Of a stretch of DNA of 64,000 nt, positions 9,206 to 18,444 are shown in pieces. Every line of letters begins with the position of its first letter. Position 1 is the first letter of the stretch. Source of the stretch: Ostreococcus lucimarinus CCE9901 (Eukaryota; Chlorophyta; Mamiellophyceae; Mamiellales; Bathycoccaceae); NCBI RefSeq assembly GCF_000092065.1, contig NC_009362.1, forward strand, positions 1 through 64,000, written 5' to 3'. The translations under genes were made by a program, and so were the position numbers. The notes under the pieces were generated by a model. The model was not told the origin of the DNA. It searched no databases and was given only the letters and a program-made list of their open reading frames with translations.

Positions 9206-10147
9206 TTACATAGCCTTGATGAGACGTTCGATATCCTTGAACACGTCTTGCTTGGCGCGGTTACCGTCCACGTTCTTCATTATGCTCTCGTACTTGCCGA
9301 CGACGGCGTCGACATTCTTGTGGTGCACAGCCAAGCGGTTGGCCGCCTTCTCTTCGGTGTCGTCACTGCGCTGCGTCAAGCGCGCCGCAATTTCGGGCGT
9401 TGGCGGCGGGAAAAAGGTCATGTGGTAGATGGTACCATCCACCGGATCGAGTCGACGACCGACGACGCGGTCGATTAAAATTTCATCCGGCACGTCGAGC
9501 AACAGGAACAAGTCCGGGTCGATCCCACTTTCGATGAGCGCTTCGGCCTGTTCCTCGCTTCTTGGGTAGCCGTCTAACAGCCAACCCTTGGCGCAGTCGG
9601 GTTGCGCCAAGCGATCCTTCACCATGGTGACGACGACTTCGTTGGGCACGAGGTCGCCTCGGTCCATGTACTCCTTCGCTTTCTTACCGGCGTCGGTACC
9701 GGCCGCGACGGCCGCGCGCAAGAGATCACCGGCGGAGATATGCGTGAGGCCAAACTTCTTGACGATCATCTCGCACTGCGTTCCCTTCCCGCTCGCCGGG
9801 GCACCGGCGATGACGATTCTCTTTTGCTTGGACGCGCCTCCGATCGTGCTCGACTTCGAAGCCTTGATCGCGAGCGCCGCGGCCGCGATCGCCACGGCGG
9901 ATCCGACCGCGATCTGCGCCGACGGTACCGACGGTTTCGCCACCGGCGCCGCCGCCACCTTCTTCGCGCTCACCTGCGCGAGCTCGCGTCGCGGATACAA
10001 CGCCGACGCATCCGCGGCGGTCGACGCCGACGACGCGCGCGCCAAGACGACGCCGCGCGCGTGCGACTTGCCCGCGGCGCGACGACGGAAGGTCGTCGTC
10101 GTCGTCGCGCACGTCGCGTTCGCGTTACAGCTCGTGGACGCTATCAT
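9206..10147 (-). CDS. Adenylate kinase, plastid-type
   Basis: Catalyses ATP + AMP to 2 ADP. The P-loop GAPASGKGT lies at residues 115-123, followed by the AMP-binding segment THISAGDLLRAAV, the DGYPRS motif and a long LID region (RRLDPVDGTIYHMTFFPPP), all diagnostic of the long-form family. The first 40 residues are Ser/Thr/Arg-rich and look like a plastid transit peptide. Between it and the kinase domain is a hydrophobic Ala-rich stretch at about 79-96 that could be a membrane anchor, which is unusual for a soluble adenylate kinase. 313 residues. Head-to-head with the choline kinase gene. Confidence 0.95.
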   Translation of the reverse strand: MIASTSCNANATCATTTTTFRRRAAGKSHARGVVLARASSASTAADASALYPRRELAQVSAKKVAAAPVAKPSVPSAQIAVGSAVAIAAAALAIKASKSSTIGGASKQKRIVIAGAPASGKGTQCEMIVKKFGLTHISAGDLLRAAVAAGTDAGKKAKEYMDRGDLVPNEVVVTMVKDRLAQPDCAKGWLLDGYPRSEEQAEALIESGIDPDLFLLLDVPDEILIDRVVGRRLDPVDGTIYHMTFFPPPTPEIAARLTQRSDDTEEKAANRLAVHHKNVDAVVGKYESIMKNVDGNRAKQDVFKDIERLIKAM

Positions 10148-10204
10148 CGTGCACGCGTCGCGGTGCGCGGTATGCGGATGGATACGGACGACGCCGACGA
10201 GGCC

Positions 10205-10244
<40 letters not shown>

Positions 10245-10398
10245 ATTCTGGCTTATCCATTCGTTTGACGCATTCGACGGCACGCGAACGCCATGAAATC
10301 TCGCATCGACTCGAAATAAAAAGTAAACCCCAGCGCCCCCCGCCCGACGTTTTTGGCGCCAATTCGAACGTTCGCCCGCCTCGCGCGGGCGGCTAAGA

Positions 10399-11802
10399 AT
10401 GGAACGTCGCCACACGATGACGAGCGCGCGCGCGACGACGACGACGGCGTCGACGGCGGATACGAAGGCGAAGACCGTGGCGTACAACGACGTCGATATG
10501 GTCACCGACCGAAGACACTCGAGCGCGAGCGAAGAAAACTCGGGGGCGAGCACGACAGACTTTCAAGACGAAGACGCGCCGACGTCGAGAAGCGCGACGC
10601 CCGCGCCCGGACGATTGAACGTCGAGCTCGACGTCGATCGCGAACAACGCGATGAGTATCAAGGCGTGAAATCCATCGTGCGAAACACCGTGCGAGGGTG
10701 GGCAAACGTCGAAAACGCGGCGCTCGAGGTGAGCCCGGTGCGAGGCGGGATCACGAACGCGCTGTTCAAGGTTCGTCTGGCGCAAGACGCGGCGCCGACG
10801 ACGACGAAGGATCCGATCGCACGCGCGGTGGTGGTGAGAGTTTTTGGCAAGGGTACCGATCAATTCATCACTCATCGCAAAGTACAAGGCGAGACGTCGC
10901 ACGTTTTGAACGAACACGGGTTCGGGGCAAAAGTGCTCGGCGTTTTTTCAAATGGGTTGGTTGAAGAGTTCATCGAAGCCGAGAGTGTGGCTCCGGAGGA
11001 GTTGGCGAACGGAGGGATTTTGCTTCGACGAGTCGCGGCGCAGATGCGACGCTTGCACAAGGAAGTGGCGCCGGATTTAGTGCCTCGCGCCGCGGCTGGC
11101 GAGACCATCGCGCGCGCCCGAGCCAACGCTATCTGGGACACGCTTCAGTTGTGGTTCGACTTGGCGTACGGTGTTGCCAATGATCCGACCATTTTCAAGA
11201 ATGACGCGCGCAAAGAGTCGATTTTGGCATCGTTGAAGATCGATTCGGAATCGCGTCAAATGCTGTTCGAAGTCATTCGCGCGAGGTGCGAAGCCGTGAA
11301 CAGTCAGACAGTGTACTGTCACAACGACATTCACGCCGGTAACTTTTTGCTGAACAGAAAGACGGACAACCTGACGCTCATCGATTACGAGTACGCCGAC
11401 TACGGTCCCCGTGCGTTTGACATGGCCAATCTGTTTTGCGAATTCGCCGGGTTCGAGTGCAACTACGATCAGTTTCCGACGTGCGAACTTCGCCGCGAGT
11501 TTTACTCGGCGTACTTGCACACCACGGTCGATGCGGAGATTGACGCGCTCGAAGCGGAAGTCGCGGCGTGGACGCCCGTGACGCACGCATTCTGGGCGCT
11601 CTGGGCGGTGATTCAAGCCAAGTATAGCGCCATCGATTTTGACTTTTTGGGTTTCGCCGCGATGCGCATGAAGGTGTTTTACGCCTCTGCTCTCGCGCCG
11701 AGTGAGTGGGTGCCGACGAACGCCGCGCTCGGTGGACAGCACGGCACGCCGGAGAAGAGTGTGGGTTGGAATGCCACGGCTGAGGGAAACGTCGTGCTTT
11801 GA
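10399..11802 (+). CDS. Choline/ethanolamine kinase
   Basis: Phosphorylates choline and/or ethanolamine, the first step of the Kennedy pathway for phosphatidylcholine and phosphatidylethanolamine. The catalytic Brenner motif HNDIHAGNFLLN is at about residues 311-322, and the choline-kinase motif with IDYEYADYGPRAFDMAN follows at about 333-349. The ATP-site region with GGITNALFKV comes earlier. The first 75 or so residues are low-complexity. Substrate preference cannot be decided by eye. 467 residues, within the family's range. It shares a short GC-rich upstream region with adenylate kinase, which contains a GAC run at about 10205-10240. Confidence 0.93.
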   Translation: MERRHTMTSARATTTTASTADTKAKTVAYNDVDMVTDRRHSSASEENSGASTTDFQDEDAPTSRSATPAPGRLNVELDVDREQRDEYQGVKSIVRNTVRGWANVENAALEVSPVRGGITNALFKVRLAQDAAPTTTKDPIARAVVVRVFGKGTDQFITHRKVQGETSHVLNEHGFGAKVLGVFSNGLVEEFIEAESVAPEELANGGILLRRVAAQMRRLHKEVAPDLVPRAAAGETIARARANAIWDTLQLWFDLAYGVANDPTIFKNDARKESILASLKIDSESRQMLFEVIRARCEAVNSQTVYCHNDIHAGNFLLNRKTDNLTLIDYEYADYGPRAFDMANLFCEFAGFECNYDQFPTCELRREFYSAYLHTTVDAEIDALEAEVAAWTPVTHAFWALWAVIQAKYSAIDFDFLGFAAMRMKVFYASALAPSEWVPTNAALGGQHGTPEKSVGWNATAEGNVVL

Positions 11803-12112
11803 GATAGTTGTTTTTATTGTAACTACGCGTAATTCTGATATCGAGCGCCCGACAAGCAAGCGGCGTGTTGACGTCTGCCCACGTCGGACCCACCATGTGA
11901 TGCTGGTCGAGGTGGACGCGAGCGCGTGGTGCGGCAAGCGACACAAGACCGCACGAAAAGGTCATCAAACGTCGCAGTGTGCGGGGGCGCGATTCGCTCG
12001 CGCGTGCGCTCGCACGCTCTCTCTCGCGCGCGCGCACGCGCGGCTTCTCGGTGCGTCGAAAGCGAAAGTCGGTTCATCTTTCACAGCGCTCGTACGCGGG
12101 AAGGACGACGCG
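11803..12112. other. Intergenic stretch without supported gene
   Basis: About 310 bp between two plus-strand genes. The VTC frame stays open upstream through this region to 11702, but the translation is Arg/Ala-rich without SPX or other domain features. It reads as choline kinase 3' flank plus VTC promoter and leader. A CG-alternating purine-pyrimidine stretch lies at about 12000-12050. Confidence 0.5.
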
Positions 12113-14014
12113 ATGGCGACGAGAGAGGACTCGAGCGAGTCGGAAGCGATGAAAGCGACGCGCGCGATGATGAAGACGATGTACGAATGCAAGCTCGGAT
12201 CTCCACCGATCGTCGCGCGGACGGCGTCGAGGGAGGAGGCGTCGAGGGAGACGCGCGCCTACGCCGCGCGAGCGTTAGAGTTGGAGCGCGCGGGAAGCTT
12301 CGAGTCGTGTGAACTCGAAGGAAAGTGTAATCGGGTGGAATTAGTTTGGAAGTACGTACAGGCACATCGAGAACCGTTCGTCGCGGGGGCGATCGCAGAA
12401 GACGAACGAGACACGAGACGCGACTTCGACGCCATCTTGCTTGACTTGAGCGCGGCTTTCGAGCGATCTCGTGGAAGCGATGGCGCGACGTCGCCGAAGC
12501 GATGGTGTCCGCCGAGCACGTTCGAGCGTCGCACAGTGAAGTATTGGGTGGACCCTCGCGACGCCATTCCAGTGCAGCTCGCGATTTTAAAACATCTACC
12601 GATTCTCGAGTTCAGCGGCGGCGAAGACGCTGAACCACGCGCTGAAGATGACGAAGACCAAGACCGCTCGCTCATAACTTCGGTATATCTCGACAATCCA
12701 CAATTTGACGTTTATCGCACGAGGCTCGCTCGCGAACAAGGCGCCACTCTCGCTCGATGTCGATGGTACGGAGGGTCGGCGCGCTCGGACGACGTCTTCA
12801 TCGAGCGAAAGACACATCATGAATCCTGGTCGGCGCAAAAGAGCGTGAAAGAGCGTTGCAGCATGCGAAGGGAAGACGCTGTGGTACTTTTGCAGGGGAC
12901 ACCGCCGAAAGCGTTGTCGATGTCGAAAAAGAACTTGACTTTGGCGCGCGAAGTACTCGCGCAAGAAATCAAGCGACGCGGCGTGAAACCGACGCTCCTG
13001 ACGCAGTACCGACGCACGGCGTTCCAGAGGTCCGATGGTAATCAACTTCGAGTATCGTTCGATACGGATTTACGCTGGCGCGATGTTCGCGGCGAAGGGT
13101 CTGGGGTGCTCTCGAACGCAGCTTTCAAAGGTGGCGAGCCGGCGGCGTTTCGATTCGCCATTCTCGAAGTCAAATTAGCGACGGAGGACGCGAAGTCGCC
13201 GGAATGGATCGAAAATATCATCTCTTCCTTCAACGTGACGCATGTATACAAGTTCAGTAAGTTTCTACACGGATGCGCGATGTTGTTTTACCCGAACGAG
13301 GCGTTACCGAAGCTACCTCATTGGTATGGCGCAGACGCGAACGAATGCGTCGTCGACGTGCCGATCGAGTCGTCGCGTGGCGACGCCGAACGCCCGCTCG
13401 ATCACGACGGCACGGTTCACGATATCGAGCGCACGGAGTCTGCGAGCTCGTTTACCGAACTCATGCGCGCCGCGGTCGCGACGCTCCGATTTCGTAGGAA
13501 TGAACAAAAGCGAGTCAATCGTTTGGGCGTCGGCGACGCGGACGTCGAGCAGGCGCCGGCGATGAGATTTACTCAAAGGCACGTGCCGGTGAAAGTGGAA
13601 CCGAAAACGTTTTTCGCCAACGAGCGCACGCTCTTGCAATGGCTTTCGATGTCCATCCTCTTACTCTTTCTCGCTCTCGGGTTGCTGGCAATCGAATCCA
13701 GTGGCTCGAACGCGATTCCGTTCGGTGGCTCAAACGCGCGAGCGTCCGCGACGACGCTGGGTAGCCCTTTCGCGGGAGCGATTTGCGGAATCATCATCGC
13801 GCCAATTTCGATCCTATTCATGTTATATGCGCTTTGGACGTACATCGTTCGCGCGAGGCGAATCGCCAGGCGTGAGGCGAGCACGCGGTACGACGACGTC
13901 TTCGGCCCCGTGGCGCTCGTGGTGATTCTCGTCCTCGTCGCCGTGAGCGCCGTGGCGCTATCCGTAGCGTCGATCGATTGGCAAAGTGTGCGCTACGCGC
14001 GCGCGGTGTCTTAG
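12113..14014 (+). CDS. VTC-type polyphosphate polymerase, membrane-bound
   Basis: Homologue of vacuolar transporter chaperone subunits, which make polyphosphate from ATP and move it into acidic vacuoles. The triphosphate-tunnel domain is intact: FERRTVKYWVDP, SVYLDNPQFDVYRTRL, ARCRWYG, FIERKTH, TQYRRTAF, RVSFDTDLRW, FAILEVKLA and FSKFLHG supply the expected Arg/Lys and Glu residues of VTC4-like catalytic subunits. Three hydrophobic helices follow from FFANERTLLQWLSMSILLL (DUF202-like region). The ATG at 12113 gives 633 residues. Only about 145 residues precede the polymerase domain, without the usual SPX start or lysine cluster, so the phosphate/inositol-pyrophosphate sensing module seems absent or very divergent. 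Confidence 0.92.
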   Translation: MATREDSSESEAMKATRAMMKTMYECKLGSPPIVARTASREEASRETRAYAARALELERAGSFESCELEGKCNRVELVWKYVQAHREPFVAGAIAEDERDTRRDFDAILLDLSAAFERSRGSDGATSPKRWCPPSTFERRTVKYWVDPRDAIPVQLAILKHLPILEFSGGEDAEPRAEDDEDQDRSLITSVYLDNPQFDVYRTRLAREQGATLARCRWYGGSARSDDVFIERKTHHESWSAQKSVKERCSMRREDAVVLLQGTPPKALSMSKKNLTLAREVLAQEIKRRGVKPTLLTQYRRTAFQRSDGNQLRVSFDTDLRWRDVRGEGSGVLSNAAFKGGEPAAFRFAILEVKLATEDAKSPEWIENIISSFNVTHVYKFSKFLHGCAMLFYPNEALPKLPHWYGADANECVVDVPIESSRGDAERPLDHDGTVHDIERTESASSFTELMRAAVATLRFRRNEQKRVNRLGVGDADVEQAPAMRFTQRHVPVKVEPKTFFANERTLLQWLSMSILLLFLALGLLAIESSGSNAIPFGGSNARASATTLGSPFAGAICGIIIAPISILFMLYALWTYIVRARRIARREASTRYDDVFGPVALVVILVLVAVSAVALSVASIDWQSVRYARAVS

Positions 14015-14066
14015 GCGACACTATCGCGACAGCTTTAAAAAATGTCTTTGTTTTTACATCAAATAA

Positions 14067-15131
14067 TTACACATCCGCCGTCGTACGAGTCGATTGCGTC
14101 GACATTTCGTCGTTTTCCTTCTTCTTCTTTGCAATCTCACGCATAGCTGGAAGCGCGCCCGGCGGCGTGCCTTTCTTCCCGATGTTATATACGCACGCGT
14201 ACGGTGCGATGAGAGCGCTTGGATCGATCGCAGCGCACGCGCGACGAATCACGTCCTCAGCCGCGCTCACGAGCGCTTCGTCTTGGCCCACCGGCCCGAG
14301 GCTCACGCGAGCGACGTGCGTAAACCTGTGATCGACTTCGTTCGCCTTGGAGCTCTTGACGACTTCGAAAAGCGAAGCGTCTTGAAACGCACCCGCGCCG
14401 ACGATGGCTTGCGCGCTCGTGATGCCGAAGGTGGTCGCCCAATCATTCGCGTCGACGCCGCCCGCGTTCGCCTTGACGCCGACGAAGATGACGACGTTCG
14501 ACTCGTCGAAACCAAACACCGGCACCACCGCGTCCGAGCCTTCCGCCGCCTCGATCATTTCTCGTCGTTTCGCGCGCGTTCTCGCGAACGCCGACGCCCC
14601 GTCCGCGTCGCTCGGCGCGTACGCCGCGATTTCTCTGCACGCCAGCGCGTGTTCGGTTTGGTTCAGATGCCCCATCTCCACCGCGTCGACGAAATCCGAA
14701 AACGCCGCAAACATGTCCTCCGGCGCCACGTCGTCGAACAGCGCGCAATTGAAGCAAGCGTTGGGTTCTCGAGCGTCTATTCTCTCCTCCCCGTTCCCGA
14801 GCGCGTAGTGAAAGTGCGCGCTCACAAAGTTTGGATGAAACCTCGCCACCTCGACGACGTGCAGCGCGCCCTCCAGGAACGTCCCAAAGATTGGTATCGG
14901 CGCCTCCAGCGTGTCGTACACGTGAAACAGCACGGTGCCGTCGTACACGCGCCGCGCGCTCGCCCCATCGTCGCGTCGCCGCGTCGCCGTCTCGAGCGGC
15001 GCTTCGTTCACGGCGCGACGTCGCCCCGTCGCCGCGCGTCGCGCCCCGAATCGCACACCCTGGCGAACGCGCGTCGTCGTCGTCGCGCGCGCGCGCGCGT
15101 CGCCGGCGCGCGTCGCCATCGCCGTCGTCAT
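14067..15131 (-). CDS. Conserved-looking protein of unknown function, putative plastid transit peptide
   Basis: I do not recognise the family. About 60 Arg/Thr/Ala-rich residues, like a transit peptide, are followed by an ordered-looking soluble domain. It starts at GTVLFHVYDTLEAPIPIFG and continues through HPNFVSAHFHYALG and VVPVFGFDESNVVIFVGV to a charged C-terminus with a KKKK stretch. There are no transmembrane helices. The frame stays open to 15755 through the minisatellite, but that part is pure Arg/Pro/Ser repeat and is not credible. Met codons at 15131 or 15119 are the likely starts (354 or 350 aa). Divergent from the acidic 661-residue protein; convergent with VTC (stops 53 bp apart). 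Confidence 0.75.
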   Translation of the reverse strand: MTTAMATRAGDARARATTTTRVRQGVRFGARRAATGRRRAVNEAPLETATRRRDDGASARRVYDGTVLFHVYDTLEAPIPIFGTFLEGALHVVEVARFHPNFVSAHFHYALGNGEERIDAREPNACFNCALFDDVAPEDMFAAFSDFVDAVEMGHLNQTEHALACREIAAYAPSDADGASAFARTRAKRREMIEAAEGSDAVVPVFGFDESNVVIFVGVKANAGGVDANDWATTFGITSAQAIVGAGAFQDASLFEVVKSSKANEVDHRFTHVARVSLGPVGQDEALVSAAEDVIRRACAAIDPSALIAPYACVYNIGKKGTPPGALPAMREIAKKKKENDEMSTQSTRTTADV

Positions 15132-15237
15132 CGTCGTCGCGGTGCGCGCGGTCGTATCGCGCGGCGCGACGTGCGGATTCCCGTTCGCGGCGCGACGGAT
15201 CGAATCGAATCGAATCGAGATAACGCGACGTCGGCGC

Positions 15238-15345
15238 GGACATTCGGGGACATTCGGGGACATTCGGACATTCGGACATTCGGACATTCGGGGACGATCG
15301 GACATTCGGGGACGATCGGACATTCGGGGACGATCGGACATTCGG
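15238..15345. repeat. Minisatellite in divergent promoter
   Basis: Tandem GGACATTCGG-type units of 9-10 bp run from about 15238. They change into three 18-bp units combining GGACATTCGG with GGACGATC. The array lies between the start codons of two divergent genes and is followed by a CG-rich segment. Just before it is a short GAATC repeat (about 15199-15217). Confidence 0.9.
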
Positions 15346-15403
15346 CACGCGCGCGCGACCCGCGTCGCGCGCGCGTCGCGATTCATTCGACGACGGGCCG
15401 ACG

Positions 15404-17389
15404 ATGACGACGCGCGCGCGAACGACGACGCGCGCGCCTCGACGACGCGTCGCCGTCGCGCGCGTCGTCGTCGCGCTCGCGCTGTGCGCCGTCGCGCGCG
15501 CCGCGACGAGCGCGCACGCGACGGGGGTGTTGGTGGAGGACGACGGACGCGCGGGCGCGCGACGCGCCGACGTCGAGGTGCGCGCGCGAAATCGCGAGAC
15601 GGACACCGAGGACGCGATGGCGACGACGACGTCGAGCGAAGCGAACGACGAAGACGCGCGGACGGAGGAGGAGGGCGACGAGGACGAGGACGCGGTGGAG
15701 ACGGTGGACGACGAGGACGCGGTGGAGACGGTGGACGACGAAGCGACGACGACAAAGACGACGGCGAAGACGACGACGACGATGCCGACGGTGGAGGATG
15801 TTAACGCAGAAGATGCGGATGATTCCATCACCGAAGGCGCCGGGGCGGAGGAAGTGCGCTCGGCGGACGCGGCGTTCGAGTCCGAAGCCGCGCCGACGCG
15901 AAGCGTCGGCGCGGAGAAACAGCCGAAACCGTCCGCGGTTGCGCGCGCGGGCGCTGATGAAGCGGATGAAGCCGATGGAGAAGAGATCGAAGGGGGCGAA
16001 GGCGAGGCGAAGGAAGACGAGGAGGAAGAGCTTTCGGAAGAGGAGGCGTTGGCCATCATCGAAAAGGAGATGAAGGATCGCTTGAAGGCGCTGTACGGCG
16101 AACCGACTGAAAAGCAAAAGAAATGGGTATCAAAGGTGAAAGAAGTTCACAACCTCGAAGGCGCGGCGAGCTTTACCGAGGATGACACCACGTGTGGCTC
16201 CACGGGCGGGCTCGCGGTTTTTACGATTTGGCATCACGTGCACGAGTTGGCTCGCGATGCCATCGCGACGTTCGTCGGCGCCAAGGCGGAAGAGTCCAAC
16301 TCTCCGCACTCTCTCTTGTCTCTTCGCGCCAAGGCTTTGAAACTCGTCGCGGCGTACGATTTTGAGTTCAAGGGTACGGGTAAAGCGCGCAATGAATGCA
16401 TTGCAAACTATTTCACTCGACAAAAGGTGCACGAAGTGGTCACGGTTCTGGAGCGACAAAAGGAAGAGAAGCACGCGTACGCGCACAAGACGTTTGATCA
16501 CACGATCCACGAGGACGACACGGAAGACGACTCGGCCGAAGCGATCGAAATGCGCGAACGTCGCATCGGTAGAGTGGCGTACGAGCTCAAGAAGACCATC
16601 ATCGGTCAACTCGACGCTGTCGAAGACGAAGCTGGCGGCGGCAAAGATGAAGCCGACGAACAAGCCGGCGGCACCACGCTCGTGCTCGCGTTGAACTGCC
16701 GAGCGCAACATCAGCATCGACTGGTCGCGGCCATCATGCACGCCGTTCGCGCGCGATTCGGTCTCGGTGTCGCTGATTTCACTCTCGTCGTGGGTAAGAA
16801 AGCCGTGAACGACGAACTCACGACGTTGATTGGCGAATCCTACGATTCGCTCATGAGCAAGCGAACCGACTCGTCCGCGTCTACCGACGCCGTGAAGTCG
16901 CGCGTGGCGGTGTGCCCGGACTTGCCCGGTATCGCTTTTTCAGAAAAAGAAGAACAACCCGAGCGTGAACTCACCGCCATGGAGAAAGCCATGCGCGAAG
17001 CCGAGGATCACGTCATGCGAGAACACCAAGCCACCGGCGACCCGACGAACCCGCAGCACATGAACGCCGGTGGCGACCTCGGCATGCAGGCGCTCCCGGG
17101 GATGCCCAACATTTTCGACAGTAAGAATGCGGGGCATACATCAGATGGCAGTGCTCGCAAGGAGGCTCGAGCGCACTTCGGGCTCAGCGACCGTCAAATT
17201 GGCTCGCACGACACCCGCCATCTCGGCGGCGGCGCGTCGGCGGCGTCTCGCCAACCGTCGCGCCAGCCGCAGACGCGCCAGCGAACTCAAGGCGGTTTCA
17301 ACGCGTTACCGAAAATGAACGATCCTTTGGATTCATATTTAAACGGTCCGACCGGGCCGAGCAAGTACGCCAAGCGCCAGAACGAGTAG
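15404..17389 (+). CDS. Acidic, probably ER/secretory protein of unknown function
   Basis: 661 residues with no family recognised. The N-terminus (basic start, then an Ala/Val/Leu core ending near ATSAHA) looks like a signal peptide. Residues about 60-215 are extremely acidic, with Asp/Glu/Thr repeats including a duplicated ETVDDEDAVETVDDE segment. A more ordered domain follows from about 220, with WVSKVKEVHNLEGAASF, Cys in TTCGST, and several helices. The C-terminal 150 residues are polar and Gln/Ser/Gly-rich, ending KYAKRQNE. Acidic lumenal proteins often bind calcium, but no EF-hand is visible. Divergent from the 14067-15131 gene across a minisatellite. Confidence 0.8.
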   Translation: MTTRARTTTRAPRRRVAVARVVVALALCAVARAATSAHATGVLVEDDGRAGARRADVEVRARNRETDTEDAMATTTSSEANDEDARTEEEGDEDEDAVETVDDEDAVETVDDEATTTKTTAKTTTTMPTVEDVNAEDADDSITEGAGAEEVRSADAAFESEAAPTRSVGAEKQPKPSAVARAGADEADEADGEEIEGGEGEAKEDEEEELSEEEALAIIEKEMKDRLKALYGEPTEKQKKWVSKVKEVHNLEGAASFTEDDTTCGSTGGLAVFTIWHHVHELARDAIATFVGAKAEESNSPHSLLSLRAKALKLVAAYDFEFKGTGKARNECIANYFTRQKVHEVVTVLERQKEEKHAYAHKTFDHTIHEDDTEDDSAEAIEMRERRIGRVAYELKKTIIGQLDAVEDEAGGGKDEADEQAGGTTLVLALNCRAQHQHRLVAAIMHAVRARFGLGVADFTLVVGKKAVNDELTTLIGESYDSLMSKRTDSSASTDAVKSRVAVCPDLPGIAFSEKEEQPERELTAMEKAMREAEDHVMREHQATGDPTNPQHMNAGGDLGMQALPGMPNIFDSKNAGHTSDGSARKEARAHFGLSDRQIGSHDTRHLGGGASAASRQPSRQPQTRQRTQGGFNALPKMNDPLDSYLNGPTGPSKYAKRQNE

Positions 17390-17469
17390 ACGATGGTAAC
17401 TCTTGTAACTCCCAAACTTGTACAGCTCCAGTCGCGCCTCCGAGCGTCACATCGCGAACGGCGCGTGCC

Positions 17470-18408
17470 ATGCGCGCCGTCCGTTCGAACGCGTTCACCG
17501 CTCGCGCGAACGCGCGAACGCCTCGATCGACGCGCGCGGCGCGCCGTCACGCGGCGTCGGCGTCCTCATCCGCAGCTCCGTCGTCGTCGTGCCGAACGCG
17601 CGTCGAGTTTGGTGACGACGTCAACGTCGATACTGCGTCTTTATCGTCGCGTCGACGCGCGTTGGGCGCGTTTGCGTGCGCGTCGCTGAGCGTCGCGATC
17701 TCACTCACGTCGACGTCGACCGAATTCGCCGCGCGCGCCGACGACGAGGACGAAGAACTCGCCGAGCTCGAGGCGAACATGAAGCGCGTGATGGAGACGA
17801 ATAGCGGCGAGCAGACGTTTGTGCGACAGATTGGTTTACGCTCGAGCGATAAGGCGAAGGGTGTTCGAGCGTGCACGTTTGAAGTGAGTAGTTTGTGGCG
17901 CGTCGACGGTGCGCGCGTGGTAGACGCGATGACGACGGAGTGGGGAACGATCGTGGACCCGGTGAACGGGGAGGCGGTGCAAGGCGCTCGAGCGTTCGCG
18001 ACGCCAGACTTTGGGGTGAAGTCGATCGATGATTTAGGGAAGCCGGAGAACGTGGCGGTGGCCAAGGTTTTGGGACTAGATGGGGAAGATTCGTACCGTC
18101 GAGCCGACATGCTCGGCGCGGCGAAGCGCGTCGACGCGAGCACGGGACAAGTATATTACGATTGGGAACTCGTGGCGTCGCCGCCGGCGAAGTCGTGTCC
18201 GAGCGCCGTTGGGTGCTTGTACCCGGAACATATTTATCTCATCTCCGCCTCCGTGCTCGATGGTGTGCTTTACGTGCTTAGCTTGGATGCGACGCCCGCG
18301 CAGTGGCGCGTGACTGGGAACTCGGTCAAACGCATTCGCAACTCGTTCACCGTCGGCGTGGCGGACGAAGCGCCGACGTCGCAAATCGTCGACGCGGCGA
18401 CGGCGTGA
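17470..18408 (+). CDS. PsbP-domain-like thylakoid lumen protein
   Basis: 312 residues. The bipartite N-terminus has a Ser/Arg/Ala-rich transit peptide, then a twin-arginine lumen signal (SSRRRALGAF, hydrophobic core, cleavage near FAARA). The mature part resembles PsbP-like/PPD proteins: FEVSSLWRVDGARVVDAMT, GARAFATPDFGVKSIDDLG, VYYDWELVASP and VLYVLSLDATPAQW. Such proteins assist photosystem assembly or function in the lumen. This one has several Cys around CPSAVGCLYP that classical PsbP lacks. It starts 80 bp after the acidic-protein gene on the same strand. Which PPD subgroup it belongs to is not resolved. Confidence 0.85.
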   Translation: MRAVRSNAFTARANARTPRSTRAARRHAASASSSAAPSSSCRTRVEFGDDVNVDTASLSSRRRALGAFACASLSVAISLTSTSTEFAARADDEDEELAELEANMKRVMETNSGEQTFVRQIGLRSSDKAKGVRACTFEVSSLWRVDGARVVDAMTTEWGTIVDPVNGEAVQGARAFATPDFGVKSIDDLGKPENVAVAKVLGLDGEDSYRRADMLGAAKRVDASTGQVYYDWELVASPPAKSCPSAVGCLYPEHIYLISASVLDGVLYVLSLDATPAQWRVTGNSVKRIRNSFTVGVADEAPTSQIVDAATA

Positions 18409-18444
18409 GTTTTTCGATTTTTTACATGTTCGTCCTAGCATCTG

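Noticed and set aside
10393-10917. Long antisense ORFs opposite choline kinase, and similar ones across the window
   Set aside because: High GC leaves many frames open; translations are Arg/Ser/His-rich with no domains and lie opposite well-supported genes.
15132-15755. N-terminal extension of the unknown protein through the minisatellite
   Set aside because: The extension is a translation of tandem repeats and Arg/Pro/Ser runs and overlaps the divergent gene.
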